Assembly (NCBI RefSeq): GCF_900114485.1
Contig: NZ_FOTF01000011.1
Location: 1 to 64,000 of the forward strand
Origin: Loktanella salsilacus
GTDB taxonomy: Bacteria; Pseudomonadota; Alphaproteobacteria; Rhodobacterales; Rhodobacteraceae
DNA length: 64,000 bases
Direction: 5' to 3'
Below the pieces are notes generated by a model. The model saw nothing but the letters and a program-made list of their open reading frames with translations. It did no database searches and was not told the origin of the DNA. The stretch's first letter is position 1. Each line of letters opens with the position of its first letter. The position numbers and the translations under genes are program-made. Of the stretch, positions 19,191 through 28,283 are shown piece after piece.

Positions 19191-21509
19191 GTGCCATCTT
19201 TTTCAACGACGCTTGAGCAGTCCATTCACGGCGCGCTGGCCTTGGCCAACGCCCGCCGCCACGAACTTGCCACGCTAGAGCATTTGCTGCTGGCGCTGAT
19301 TGATGAACCGGACGCCGCCCGCGTCATGCAGGCGTGTTCCGTCAATCTGGATGAGTTGCGTAAAGATCTAGAAGATTTCATCAGCGACGATTTGTCGACG
19401 CTGGAAACCGACGTCGACGGCTCTGAAGCCGTGCCAACGGCTGCCTTTCAGCGCGTCATTCAGCGCGCCGCGATTCATGTGCAGTCCTCTGGCCGCACCG
19501 AAGTCACGGGCGCAAACGTGCTGGTCGCAATCTTTGCCGAACGCGAAAGCAACGCCGCCTACTTCCTGCAAGAACAGGATATGACGCGCTACGACGCCGT
19601 CAATTTCATAGCGCACGGCGTCGCCAAAGACCCGGCCTTTGGCGAAAGCCGCCCCGTCAATGGCAGCCCACAGCCCGATGAAGACGAAAGCGTCACCGAC
19701 GGCGACAAAAAGGAATCCGCGCTGGCAAAATACTGCGTGGACCTGAACGAGAAGGCAGGCAAAGGCGACGTCGATCCCCTGATCGGCCGGGCCCATGAAG
19801 TCGAGCGCTGCATTCAGGTTCTATGCCGCCGCCGTAAAAACAACCCGCTTCTGGTGGGCGATCCCGGCGTGGGCAAAACGGCTATCGCCGAAGGCCTTGC
19901 CTACAAGATCGTCATGAAAGAAGTGCCAGAGGTTCTGGCTAAGGCCACGATCTATAGCCTCGACATGGGCGCATTGCTGGCCGGCACCCGCTACCGCGGC
20001 GATTTCGAAGAGCGCCTGAAAGCCGTGATGACCGAGATGGAGAACCACAAGGATGCGGTTCTGTTCATCGACGAAATCCACACGATCATTGGCGCTGGCG
20101 CGACCTCTGGTGGCGCAATGGATGCGTCCAACTTGCTGAAACCTGCGTTGCAGGGCGGCAAACTGCGCTGCATGGGTTCGACGACTTACAAAGAGTTCCG
20201 CCAACACTTTGAAAAGGATCGCGCGCTGGCGCGTCGTTTCCAAAAAATCGACGTGAACGAGCCTTCGGTCGAAGATGCGGTCAAGATCCTCAAGGGTCTG
20301 AAGCCGTACTTTGAAGAGCACCACGGCGTGAAATACACTGCCGACGCCATCAAGGCGGCTGTGGAACTGTCCGCGCGTTACATCAACGACCGCAAACTGC
20401 CGGACAAGGCCATCGACGTGATCGACGAAGCGGGTGCGTCGCAGCAACTGCTGCCCGATTCCAAGCGCCGCAAAACGCTTGGTATCAAAGAGATCGAGGC
20501 CGTCGTGGCTAAGATCGCCCGCATCCCGCCCAAGAACGTCAGCAAGGACGACGCAGAGGTCCTCAAAGATCTCGAAGGTTCGCTCAAGCGTGTCGTCTTC
20601 GGTCAAGACAAAGCGATCGAAGCTTTGTCGTCCGCCATCAAACTGTCCCGCGCGGGTCTGCGCGAGCCAGAAAAGCCGATTGGTAACTACCTGTTCGCAG
20701 GCCCAACTGGTGTGGGTAAAACAGAGGTCGCAAAGCAGCTGGCGGATACGCTGGGTGTTGAACTGATCCGCTTTGACATGTCCGAATACATGGAAAAGCA
20801 CGCTGTTTCGCGGCTGATCGGTGCGCCTCCGGGCTATGTTGGCTTTGATCAAGGCGGCATGCTGACCGACGGCGTCGATCAGAACCCGCACTGTGTGTTG
20901 CTGCTGGACGAGATGGAAAAGGCGCACCCTGACGTCTACAACATCCTGCTGCAGGTAATGGACCACGGCAAACTGACCGACCACAACGGCCGGACGACCG
21001 ACTTCCGCAACGTGATCCTGATCATGACCTCGAACGCTGGTGCCTCTGAAATTGGCAAAAACGCCATGGGCTTTGGCCGCGAATCCCGCGAGGGCGAGGA
21101 TATGGCTGCGATCGAGCGGATCTTTACGCCGGAGTTCCGCAACCGTCTGGACGCGATCATCAGCTTCGGCACGCTGCCACAAGAGGTGATCATGAAGGTG
21201 GTCGAAAAGTTCGTCCTCCAGCTTGAGGCGCAATTGATCGACCGCAACGTCCATATCGAACTGACCCCGGCTGCTGCCGAGTGGCTTGGCAAGAAAGGCT
21301 ATGATGTCAAAATGGGTGCGCGCCCGCTGGGCCGCGTCATCCAAGAGCACATCAAAAAGCCGCTGGCCGAAGAGCTGCTGTTTGGCAAGCTGACCAAGGG
21401 CGGCCTGGTCAAGGTCGGCGTCAAAGGCAAGGATCTGGAGCTTACGTTTGAAGCGCCAGAACAGGCCCGGATCTCTGGCAAGAAGCCTCCGCTGCTTACG
21501 GCTGAATGA
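19191..21509 (+). CDS. clpA: ATP-dependent Clp protease ATP-binding subunit ClpA, 772 aa
   Basis: This AAA+ unfoldase feeds substrates to ClpP. It has an N-terminal Clp_N repeat domain (residues 1-145), AAA-1 with GDPGVGKTAIAEG near 223 and LFIDEIHTIIGAG, and AAA-2 with GPTGVGKTEVA near 503, LLLDEMEKAHPDVYN and the D2-small domain. It lacks the coiled-coil M domain of ClpB, so it is ClpA. Start GTG 19191 (read MPSFSTTLEQ) has AAGGAG 8 bases upstream. The clpS adaptor gene, often adjacent in relatives, is not here. The stop overlaps the M23 gene by 4 bases (ATGA). Confidence 0.97.
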   Translation: MPSFSTTLEQSIHGALALANARRHELATLEHLLLALIDEPDAARVMQACSVNLDELRKDLEDFISDDLSTLETDVDGSEAVPTAAFQRVIQRAAIHVQSSGRTEVTGANVLVAIFAERESNAAYFLQEQDMTRYDAVNFIAHGVAKDPAFGESRPVNGSPQPDEDESVTDGDKKESALAKYCVDLNEKAGKGDVDPLIGRAHEVERCIQVLCRRRKNNPLLVGDPGVGKTAIAEGLAYKIVMKEVPEVLAKATIYSLDMGALLAGTRYRGDFEERLKAVMTEMENHKDAVLFIDEIHTIIGAGATSGGAMDASNLLKPALQGGKLRCMGSTTYKEFRQHFEKDRALARRFQKIDVNEPSVEDAVKILKGLKPYFEEHHGVKYTADAIKAAVELSARYINDRKLPDKAIDVIDEAGASQQLLPDSKRRKTLGIKEIEAVVAKIARIPPKNVSKDDAEVLKDLEGSLKRVVFGQDKAIEALSSAIKLSRAGLREPEKPIGNYLFAGPTGVGKTEVAKQLADTLGVELIRFDMSEYMEKHAVSRLIGAPPGYVGFDQGGMLTDGVDQNPHCVLLLDEMEKAHPDVYNILLQVMDHGKLTDHNGRTTDFRNVILIMTSNAGASEIGKNAMGFGRESREGEDMAAIERIFTPEFRNRLDAIISFGTLPQEVIMKVVEKFVLQLEAQLIDRNVHIELTPAAAEWLGKKGYDVKMGARPLGRVIQEHIKKPLAEELLFGKLTKGGLVKVGVKGKDLELTFEAPEQARISGKKPPLLTAE

Positions 21510-22471
21510 TCCGGCTGATCACGATAACGACCCTGTCCCTCGCAGCCACATCGGCTGCGGGGGATATTCTTTTAGAGCCGCCGCTAGACTGCGATCTGAC
21601 GCAAACTTGCTATATCCAGCAGACCGCCGACCACGATCCCGGGCCCGGCGCGCAGGATTCCCAATGCGGCAACCTGAGTTATGACGGGCATAAAGGCACT
21701 GATTTCGCGCTTCCGACCCTCGCGATGCAGACGGCAGGCGTCGATGTCCTCGCCTCTGCCCCCGGCACAGTGCGCGGCGTCCGCGATGATATGGCTGACA
21801 TCCTGCAAGGCACCCCCGGCGCGCCAGATGTCTCTGACCGCGAATGCGGCAACGGCATTGTCGTCAGCCATGGGGATGGCTGGGAAACGCAATATTGCCA
21901 TATGAAAAAAGGCTCTGTCACGGTGCAAACCGGGCAGACCGTGGCCATGGGGCAAGTGCTCGGGCAGGTCGGCTTGTCCGGCGCGACCCAATTCCCCCAT
22001 GTGCATCTTTCGGTCCGCAAGGACGGCGCGGTTGTCGATCCTTTCGCGCCGAATGCGCTGAACACCTGCGGCACCGTCCCGGACAAAACGCTTTGGAACA
22101 TGGTTGTGCCCTTTACCCCCGGCGGGCTGATCTCGGCAGGGTTTAGCGATGCTGTCCCCGAATTCGATACGATCAAAGCGGGCACCGCCGCCCAAAACGC
22201 GATGCCCACGACGGCCCCCGCGCTTGTGGTCTGGGGCTTTGCCTTTGGTGGCCGCACGGGCGATCTTATGACCCTCACCATTCGCGGCCCGCAAGGGGAC
22301 GTTTTTACCAACACCCAAACCCTAGATCGCACGCAGGCCCAACTATACCGCGCTGGCGGCAAACGCACGCCCCCCGGCGGCTGGTCCGCTGGCGATTATA
22401 CCGGCACGATTGAACTGCGCCGCGACGGCGATCTGCTGGATGTGCAGACCACCCAGGTCACGCTGAACTAG
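21506..22471 (+). CDS. M23 family metallopeptidase (LytM-like), exported, 321 aa
   Basis: This putative peptidoglycan endopeptidase has an N-terminal signal peptide (cleavage near ...AAG, residue 19). The LytM domain contains the zinc motif HKGTD (His62, Asp66) and FPHVHLSV (HxH near 170). Several cysteines suggest periplasmic disulfides. The C-terminal half after about residue 220 has no recognised domain; it looks like a beta-rich accessory region. It overlaps clpA by ATGA, implying co-translation, and its end overlaps the convergent stator gene by 4 bases. The active-site set is complete, so it is probably active. Confidence 0.92.
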   Translation: MIRLITITTLSLAATSAAGDILLEPPLDCDLTQTCYIQQTADHDPGPGAQDSQCGNLSYDGHKGTDFALPTLAMQTAGVDVLASAPGTVRGVRDDMADILQGTPGAPDVSDRECGNGIVVSHGDGWETQYCHMKKGSVTVQTGQTVAMGQVLGQVGLSGATQFPHVHLSVRKDGAVVDPFAPNALNTCGTVPDKTLWNMVVPFTPGGLISAGFSDAVPEFDTIKAGTAAQNAMPTTAPALVVWGFAFGGRTGDLMTLTIRGPQGDVFTNTQTLDRTQAQLYRAGGKRTPPGGWSAGDYTGTIELRRDGDLLDVQTTQVTLN

Positions 22472-24063
22472 CGTTCCGTCAGCTTTAGCTCGATCCGCCG
22501 ATTCTGCGCGCGGGCTGCAGCGGTATTGGCCGGGTTTAGCGGCTGAAACTCTGCAAAGCCGTTGGCAGACATCCGGTTCGGTGCAATGCCAAGCGTTTCC
22601 ATATACTTCACCACGGACAGCGCGCGCGCGTGGGACAGTTCCCAATTGTCGGCAAAAACGCCATTGCCAGACAGCGGCACATTATCCGTGTGCCCGTCGA
22701 CGCGGATGATCCAGTCGATATTGTCTGGGATATTATCCGCGATCTGCCGCAGCAACCCTGCCACCTTGCCAATCTCTTCGCGTCCCCGCGCAGACAAGGT
22801 CGCATCACCGGTGCCAAACAGCACCTCGGACGAGAACACAAACCGGTCGCCTTCAATCTGCACGCCGTCCAAGCCTTCGACCAATCCGCGCAATTCGCCA
22901 AAGAAATCAGACCGGAAGCGTTCTAGATCCTGATTCTCTGCCTCTAGCCGCTGCCGTTCGCTTTCCTCCAGCGCGCGGCGGCGGCGCTCTTCTGCTGCGA
23001 CACGGGCCAGCGCCGTGTTCAACTGCGCGCCCAACTGCTCAATCTGCACCTGCGCGTCCAGCCCGTCCGTTTCAGTCACGTCCAACAACGATTGCAGTGT
23101 GCCAACTTGCTGGCGCAACGCCGCAACCTGCTCATTCAGCAGCGCCGTTTGCCGTTGCGCCTCTAGGCTTTGCGCCTGCTCTTGCGACAACGCCGCCTGC
23201 GCTGTGGCCAGCAAAGCGGCCTGACGCTCCGCCTCGGTTAACGCGTCTGCCCGGCCGCCATCGACCGATTCCAGATCGGCCTGCAACGCATCGCGGGCCG
23301 CATTGGCCGCCGCCAGCAAGGTTAGCGTTTCCTCAGCCTCGCGGCGCTGCGCCTCTAGCGACAGGGTCAAGGCGGTCAACTCGGTGTCCGCCCCCTCTAG
23401 CCGCTTGCGCAAGGCTTCCACTGCGGCGGCATCAGCCAATTGCGCCGCCTCTAGATCACTAATACGGCGCGTCTGCTCCGAAGTTTGCCCCTGCAAGCCG
23501 TCGCTTTGCGCCTGCAAATCAGCGACCATCGCCTGCAACGCCTCGCGCCGGGCCGCTGCCAGACGGGCAGCTTCGGCCTGCGCGTCGACCTCTGACCGCG
23601 CGGCGGCCAGCGCCAATTCCTGCTGCTGTTGCTGCGTCATCAGATCCGCATTTGTCGCCTCAAGCCCAGCAACTTGGGCGGACAAATCTGTGCGCTGCGC
23701 CAGCAACCCGGCGACCTGCGCCTCGAACCCGGTGACCCGGTTTTGCGCCGCTTGCAGATCTGACGCCGCTTGATCCCGCTCGTCCAGCAACAGCGCGATC
23801 CGGCTGGATTGCGCGTCATTATCCGCTGAGAGCGCGGTATTCGCCGTTTCCGCAATACCCAGCGCACTGGTCAGGCTAGCCACCTGCCCCGCCAGATCGT
23901 CAAGCTGCGTTTCCTGCCCGCTGATCGTTTCGCGCAGCACAAACTGAATCACCATAAAGATCGTCAGCACGAACATCAGCACCAGCAAAAGCCCAGTCAT
24001 CGCATCCACGAAACCGGGCCAAATGTTCGCGTTCATCCGCTGATTGCGCCGCGATAAACCCAT
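22468..24063 (-). CDS. MotB/ZorB-like protein: TM helix, long coiled coil, OmpA domain, 531 aa
   Basis: The N-terminal TM segment WPGFVDAMTGLLLVLMF (residues 15-31) carries Asp20 in the proton-conducting position of MotB/ZorB stators. Residues about 45-385 are an Ala/Gln/Leu/Glu-rich periplasmic coiled coil. The C-terminus (about 400-531) is an OmpA/MotB peptidoglycan-binding domain with VDGHTDNVPL, NWELSHARAL and NRRIEL. It would anchor to the cell wall while its TM helix is driven by the ion channel formed with the upstream MotA-like protein, 3 bases away. Relatives occur in many Rhodobacterales as a 'peptidoglycan-binding protein'. The coiled coil is far longer than in flagellar MotB. Confidence 0.88.
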   Translation of the reverse strand: MGLSRRNQRMNANIWPGFVDAMTGLLLVLMFVLTIFMVIQFVLRETISGQETQLDDLAGQVASLTSALGIAETANTALSADNDAQSSRIALLLDERDQAASDLQAAQNRVTGFEAQVAGLLAQRTDLSAQVAGLEATNADLMTQQQQQELALAAARSEVDAQAEAARLAAARREALQAMVADLQAQSDGLQGQTSEQTRRISDLEAAQLADAAAVEALRKRLEGADTELTALTLSLEAQRREAEETLTLLAAANAARDALQADLESVDGGRADALTEAERQAALLATAQAALSQEQAQSLEAQRQTALLNEQVAALRQQVGTLQSLLDVTETDGLDAQVQIEQLGAQLNTALARVAAEERRRRALEESERQRLEAENQDLERFRSDFFGELRGLVEGLDGVQIEGDRFVFSSEVLFGTGDATLSARGREEIGKVAGLLRQIADNIPDNIDWIIRVDGHTDNVPLSGNGVFADNWELSHARALSVVKYMETLGIAPNRMSANGFAEFQPLNPANTAAARAQNRRIELKLTER

Positions 24064-24066
24064 GAC

Positions 24067-25233
24067 TTACACGTCCCGCCGCGACTGTTTTACCGCGCGG
24101 GTCAGCCCGGCCAAATCGCTGCGCAAATCGGCCAGCGTTTCCTGCCGTCCGGCGGCGACGTCCTCTAGCAGGCGCAGCATTTGCGTGTCGATGGACCGTA
24201 GCCGCATCCGGCTTTCCGCATCCAAACCGTCGACGCCGCCGTCCTGCATTTGCGCGATCAGCCGCTCTTGGCCCTCTGCAATCCGCGTCAAAAGGGCGAC
24301 ATCCGCGCCGCTGCCGCGCTGCGTATCGACCAGCCGTTCAATCGTGCGGGTCAGCTGGGTCAGATGATCATCCGCCTGCCCCCGCGTCTGTTCCGCCTGC
24401 ACAAACATACCGCGCATCGTATCCAGTTGCGCGCCCATATGTTCGGCAAAGGCCTGCATCATCGCGCTGTCTTCACCGCATGCACCGTCTTCACCGCTGG
24501 CAAAGCCAAGCCGGGTGATCGTGGACAGCCATTCTTCCAACTCGCGGTAAAAGCGGTTCTGTCCGTGCCCGGCGAACAGCTCGAGCAAACCAACAATCAG
24601 CGATCCGGCAAGACCCAGCAAGGATGACGAAAACGCCGTGCCCATGCCGCCTAGCTGGCTTTCCAGCCCCTGCTGCAACCGGCCAAAGATATCGGCGCCG
24701 CTTTCGCCATCGGCAGGATTAAGTGACCGTATCGTCTCTACCAGCGCGGGTACCGTGGTCGCCAGACCATAGAATGTCCCCAAAAGACCAAGGAAAATCA
24801 ACGTGCTACCCAGATAGCGCGTCATCTCTCGGTCTTCGTCAATGCGCTGCGCCACCGAGTCCTGAATGGACGTCGCTGCCGTTGACGAAATCTGCATCCG
24901 CGCACCGCGCGTTCGCAGCAATGTCGCCAGCGGCGCCAGCAAGGATGGCGCAATCGTCATCCGGTGCCCGACGCGGTTGGTCGCAAAACCTTCGATCCAC
25001 TCGACTGATTTCATCAGCTGCCAGACCTGCGCAAAGGTCGAAGCGACGCCAAGAATGAAAACGACCAGGATCAGGCCGTTCAGGTAGGGGTTGGACAAAA
25101 AGATCAGCCGCATCTCGGCAAAGCCCAGATACAGGCCCGCCCCCACCAGCCCCAGCGCGATCAGCATGGATGTAATTTGGCGCACAGGTTGGGAAAACTG
25201 CGGCGGCACTTCCGGCCTGTTGAAATCCGTCAC
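24067..25233 (-). CDS. MotA/TolQ/ExbB-like channel protein, 388 aa
   Basis: This is a membrane protein with four likely TM helices: about 20-40, 48-70, 138-162 (LGSTLIFLGLLGTFYGL) and 198-222 (GMGTAFSSSLLGLAGSLIVGLLE). The last two are the signature of the MotA/TolQ/ExbB proton channel, with the conserved Thr/Gly-rich faces. The long cytoplasmic C-terminal tail (about 225-388) is helical and charged (ERLVDTQRGSGAD..., RSIDTQMLRLLEDVAAG), like the ZorA tail but shorter. It is the first gene of a two-gene unit with the MotB-like protein. No flagellar, Tol or Exb genes surround it, so the driven process is unknown. Confidence 0.88.
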   Translation of the reverse strand: MTDFNRPEVPPQFSQPVRQITSMLIALGLVGAGLYLGFAEMRLIFLSNPYLNGLILVVFILGVASTFAQVWQLMKSVEWIEGFATNRVGHRMTIAPSLLAPLATLLRTRGARMQISSTAATSIQDSVAQRIDEDREMTRYLGSTLIFLGLLGTFYGLATTVPALVETIRSLNPADGESGADIFGRLQQGLESQLGGMGTAFSSSLLGLAGSLIVGLLELFAGHGQNRFYRELEEWLSTITRLGFASGEDGACGEDSAMMQAFAEHMGAQLDTMRGMFVQAEQTRGQADDHLTQLTRTIERLVDTQRGSGADVALLTRIAEGQERLIAQMQDGGVDGLDAESRMRLRSIDTQMLRLLEDVAAGRQETLADLRSDLAGLTRAVKQSRRDV

Positions 25234-25296
25234 GTCGGCTGTCCTGTCCTGTCAATTGACCGCAGCCTAAGGGGCCTACGGGCCAAACGTAAATGG

Positions 25297-25827
25297 TTAA
25301 TCCGCCTCGCCCAGCGCCTGCACCCGCGCACTCAACCAGCGCATGTCAGGATCGACGATCTCCATCTGATCCAGATGCGCGGCGGTCCGAAACAGATACT
25401 CTGGGTTAGGCCCGCGCCCGCCCGTGCTGCGGGCAATCATCTGGGCCTGTGTTTCCAGATCCAGCTGCACATATTGTTCATGATCCGGGTCAATCACATA
25501 GGCCACCGCGTCTTGCGGTCCCGTTTCAGTCTGCAAGGTCACGATCCGCTCGACATAGGCTGACGATACCAATTCGCGTTCGCGCAGCATCTGCAAAACT
25601 TCATCCGCATCGCTGTCATCAGCGCACAGCGCCATCCCCGTGCATTGTCCGCCCGGCACCGCATCCAGCGCCAGAACCAGCCCCGGCAGTTCCGGCGTGC
25701 CGCGATGGTGGATCGACAACATGCAAAAGCTGCGGTGGTAGTCATGCAACACCGCACGCCGCGCCGCGACCGGCGTGAAACCGGGGTTCCACAGCAACGA
25801 TCCATACCCGAAAACCCACAAGCTCAT
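25297..25827 (-). CDS. ChaC-like gamma-glutamylcyclotransferase, 176 aa
   Basis: This is a glutathione-specific gamma-glutamylcyclotransferase that splits glutathione to 5-oxoproline and Cys-Gly. The signature WVFGYGSLLWNPGF is at residues 3-16 and the fold is followed by RSFCMLSIHHRGTPELPG and LVLALD. The ATG at 25827 is used because the upstream 61-codon extension is not protein-like and overlaps the divergent DUF2125 gene. Expected length is about 180. It lies near gshB, so glutathione synthesis and turnover genes are neighbours but on separate transcripts. Confidence 0.92.
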   Translation of the reverse strand: MSLWVFGYGSLLWNPGFTPVAARRAVLHDYHRSFCMLSIHHRGTPELPGLVLALDAVPGGQCTGMALCADDSDADEVLQMLRERELVSSAYVERIVTLQTETGPQDAVAYVIDPDHEQYVQLDLETQAQMIARSTGGRGPNPEYLFRTAAHLDQMEIVDPDMRWLSARVQALGEAD

Positions 25828-25890
25828 GTGACTGGTCCTTTTCCCTGTGCCCCTATAAACGCGAGGCCAACTGAATACGAGGGGTCTGTC

Positions 25891-26859
25891 ATGAAGCTGC
25901 TGTTGGTCATCGTTCTGACGCTCTCTGCGATTTACGCGGGCGTCTGGTTTGTCGCCGCGCGCGGCCTTGATCGCGGACTGCAGGCCGGGCTGAACGCGGC
26001 AACATCGCAAGGTTGGCAGGTTGAGACGGAAACCCTGAAAACCGGCGGCTTCCCCTCTCGCTTTGACGTCACCGCCCGCGATTTGACCGTCACATCACCC
26101 GGCGGCGGGCTGATCTGGCAGGCCCCTTGGGTGCAAACCGCCGCCCTGTCCTACCGCCCCAACAAAATCATCGCGACCCTCGCGCCGCAGCAAACCTTGC
26201 AGGTCGGACGTCAGACATTCGATGTCACCTCGGACAGCCTGCAGGCCAACGTCGATGTCGCCGCCAACACTGCCCTTAGCTTTGACAGCATGACGGCAGA
26301 GGGGCAAAATCTGGCGATCAAATCCGGCGACGGCTGGACACTGCAAACAGAGCGCACCTTACTGGCGCTGCGCAGCCTTGCGCCGCAGGCCAACACCTAT
26401 GAAGCCTATCTAAACTTAACCGACGTCGCAGTCTTACCAGCCTTGCAGGTCTATCCGAACGGCCCGGCACAATTGGTGATGGATGCGACCCTTACCCTTG
26501 ACCGCCCGCTTGACCGGCAAGCCTTCCTGCCGACGCGTCCCCTTATCACCACAGCCATGCTTAATAGCATTGAGGCAACTTGGGGCGACATCCGCTTGAC
26601 CGGCAGCGGATCAGTTACCGTTGATGCCGCGGGGCTGCCTACGGGTCGCATCGACCTCAAAGCCCAGGGCTGGCTGACGGCAGTTGATTTATTGGCAAAT
26701 CTTGGCGTGATCGCGCCAGCGTCTGTTCAAACGATCAAAGCCGTGGTCGGCATGCTCGCAAACGACGGTGCCGTCAGCCTGCCACTGACTTTCGCGAATG
26801 GCGCAATGGCGCTTGGGCCAGTCCCGCTGGGACCAGCCCCCGTTCTCCGCCTACCCTAG
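25891..26859 (+). CDS. DUF2125 domain protein, exported/membrane-anchored, 322 aa
   Basis: This is a conserved alphaproteobacterial protein of unknown function (DUF2125). One N-terminal hydrophobic segment ([20 protein letters not shown], residues 3-22) acts as signal anchor. The rest is a periplasmic beta-rich repeat-like region, starting with [18 protein letters not shown], reminiscent of AsmA/YdbH-type lipid-transfer or intermembrane beta folds, though I cannot prove that. The ATG at 25891 is preferred because it puts the anchor at the very N-terminus; the frame is open 82 codons further upstream. Its stop overlaps the convergent gshB stop by 4 bases. Confidence 0.85.
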   Translation: MKLLLVIVLTLSAIYAGVWFVAARGLDRGLQAGLNAATSQGWQVETETLKTGGFPSRFDVTARDLTVTSPGGGLIWQAPWVQTAALSYRPNKIIATLAPQQTLQVGRQTFDVTSDSLQANVDVAANTALSFDSMTAEGQNLAIKSGDGWTLQTERTLLALRSLAPQANTYEAYLNLTDVAVLPALQVYPNGPAQLVMDATLTLDRPLDRQAFLPTRPLITTAMLNSIEATWGDIRLTGSGSVTVDAAGLPTGRIDLKAQGWLTAVDLLANLGVIAPASVQTIKAVVGMLANDGAVSLPLTFANGAMALGPVPLGPAPVLRLP

Positions 26860-27800
26860 GCGGCGCGGCGTGCCTCGATCGCCAGCCAGATTTTTTCCGC
26901 GATGTTCGTGCCGTCAAACCGCTCAAGCTCTTGAATACCGGTCGGAGAGGTGACGTTGATCTCCGTCAGCCACTCGCCAATCACATCAATCCCGACAAAG
27001 ATCTGCCCCTTCTCGCGCAGCAGCGGCCCGATCCGGGCGCAAATCTCGCGGTCGCGGTCCGTCAGCTCAACCTTTTCAGGCCGGCCGCCGACATGCATGT
27101 TCGACCGGGTCTCTCCCGCCGCAGGCACGCGATTGATCGCACCAACAGGCTCACCATCAACTAAAATGACCCGCTTATCGCCCTTGGATACGGCAGGCAG
27201 AAACTTCTGCATAATGAGCGGCTCGCGATTGATACCGGCAAACAGTTCATGCAGCGACGCCAGATTGCCATCGCCCTGCACCAGCTTGAAAACACCAGCC
27301 CCGCCGTTACCGTACAGCGGCTTAAGGATGACATCCCCATGCTCCGCCCGGAAGCTGCGCAACGTGTCCAGATCACGTGCAACCATGGTCGGCGGCGTCA
27401 GATCTTGAAACTGAAGAACCAGCAGCTTTTCGGGGTAATTGCGCACCCAGAAGGGATCATTCACGACCATCGTCGTGTCACGAATCATGTCCAGCAAATG
27501 CGTCGTGGTAATGTAGCCCATATCAAAAGGCGGATCCTGCCGCAGCCACACCACATCAAACGTCGACAAATCGACCTCGACCTCTTCGCCAAGCGAAAAG
27601 TGGTTACCCTTTTCGCGGCGCACCGTCAGCGGCCAGCCCCGCGCGGTGACGCGGCCCTGATTGAACGCCAGTTTGTCAGGCGTATAGTAAAATAGGCTGT
27701 GCCCGCGTGCCTGCGCCTCTTCAGCAATACGAAATGTGCTGTCCGCGTCGATATTAATTGGACCGATCGGGTCCATCTGAATCGCAACTTTTAATGTCAT
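26856..27800 (-). CDS. gshB: Glutathione synthetase, 314 aa
   Basis: This ATP-grasp enzyme joins gamma-glutamylcysteine and glycine to make glutathione. It begins [15 protein letters not shown] (the family N-terminus), with [14 protein letters not shown] near residue 85, the ATP-grasp lysine loop [15 protein letters not shown] near 155, the [11 protein letters not shown] block near 203, and the metal site FVGIDVIG...[11 protein letters not shown] near 274. The start at 27800 is chosen over a 16-codon longer frame. A 7-bp hairpin (27816-27833) lies 16 bases upstream of the start. Confidence 0.97.
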   Translation of the reverse strand: MTLKVAIQMDPIGPINIDADSTFRIAEEAQARGHSLFYYTPDKLAFNQGRVTARGWPLTVRREKGNHFSLGEEVEVDLSTFDVVWLRQDPPFDMGYITTTHLLDMIRDTTMVVNDPFWVRNYPEKLLVLQFQDLTPPTMVARDLDTLRSFRAEHGDVILKPLYGNGGAGVFKLVQGDGNLASLHELFAGINREPLIMQKFLPAVSKGDKRVILVDGEPVGAINRVPAAGETRSNMHVGGRPEKVELTDRDREICARIGPLLREKGQIFVGIDVIGEWLTEINVTSPTGIQELERFDGTNIAEKIWLAIEARRAA

Positions 27801-27866
27801 AGCCTGGCCCTTTGGATCGGATTTCCATCCGATATGGCGCCGCCCCACCCGTTGCGCAATGGCAGG

Positions 27867-28283
27867 TCACCATCCACCAAAGGCATTGGCGATCACCTGA
27901 ACCTGTCCAGACTGGTCCACGGTTGCCACATCAAACCGCATCGGCGTCAACGCGCCACGCGGTTCAAGCCCGACAAACTCGGACGCTGCCATGCAAATTA
28001 GGTCCATTTGCCGCCGTGTCACCCGTTCCGCTGCCCGCCCATGTGTGCGGCTTTTTTTAACCTCGACGAACACAACAGAATCGCCATCGCGCACAATCAG
28101 GTCAATCTCGCCGCCCTTACCGCGCCAGCGTCGGGCGGCCTCTGCGCAACCGCGCTGTGCGTAATTACGCGCCACGATATCCTCGGCCGCCAGCCCCGCA
28201 TGATAATTTGCCCGGCTACGGTGTTGCACAGCTTTTCCCGGTTTATTGGTCCCGTCTGCGCATATCATGGCCTGCATCTTCAC
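27867..28283 (-). CDS. YraN family (UPF0102) endonuclease-like protein, 138 aa
   Basis: This small protein has a PD-(D/E)XK-type restriction-endonuclease fold; the exact function is unknown although relatives bind DNA. The conserved core runs from AEDIVARNYAQRG to GGEIDLIVRDGD and VVFVEVKK, with Glu-Asp and ExK in the usual positions (about residues 58-76). The start is GTG at 28283, overlapping the rsmI stop (GTGA), or ATG at 28277, which has a better-placed AAGGA (9 bases away). It is translationally coupled behind rsmI, a pairing widely seen in bacteria. Confidence 0.93.
   Translation of the reverse strand: MKMQAMICADGTNKPGKAVQHRSRANYHAGLAAEDIVARNYAQRGCAEAARRWRGKGGEIDLIVRDGDSVVFVEVKKSRTHGRAAERVTRRQMDLICMAASEFVGLEPRGALTPMRFDVATVDQSGQVQVIANAFGGW

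Noticed and set aside
19821-21350. 509-codon minus-strand open frame antisense to clpA
   Set aside because: Shadow frame of clpA with no recognisable domain.
22468-25233. Complete Zorya anti-phage system
   Set aside because: Only the ZorA/ZorB-like pair is present. The neighbours are an M23 peptidase and a ChaC-like gene, with no ZorC, ZorD or ZorE, so the defence label is not justified.
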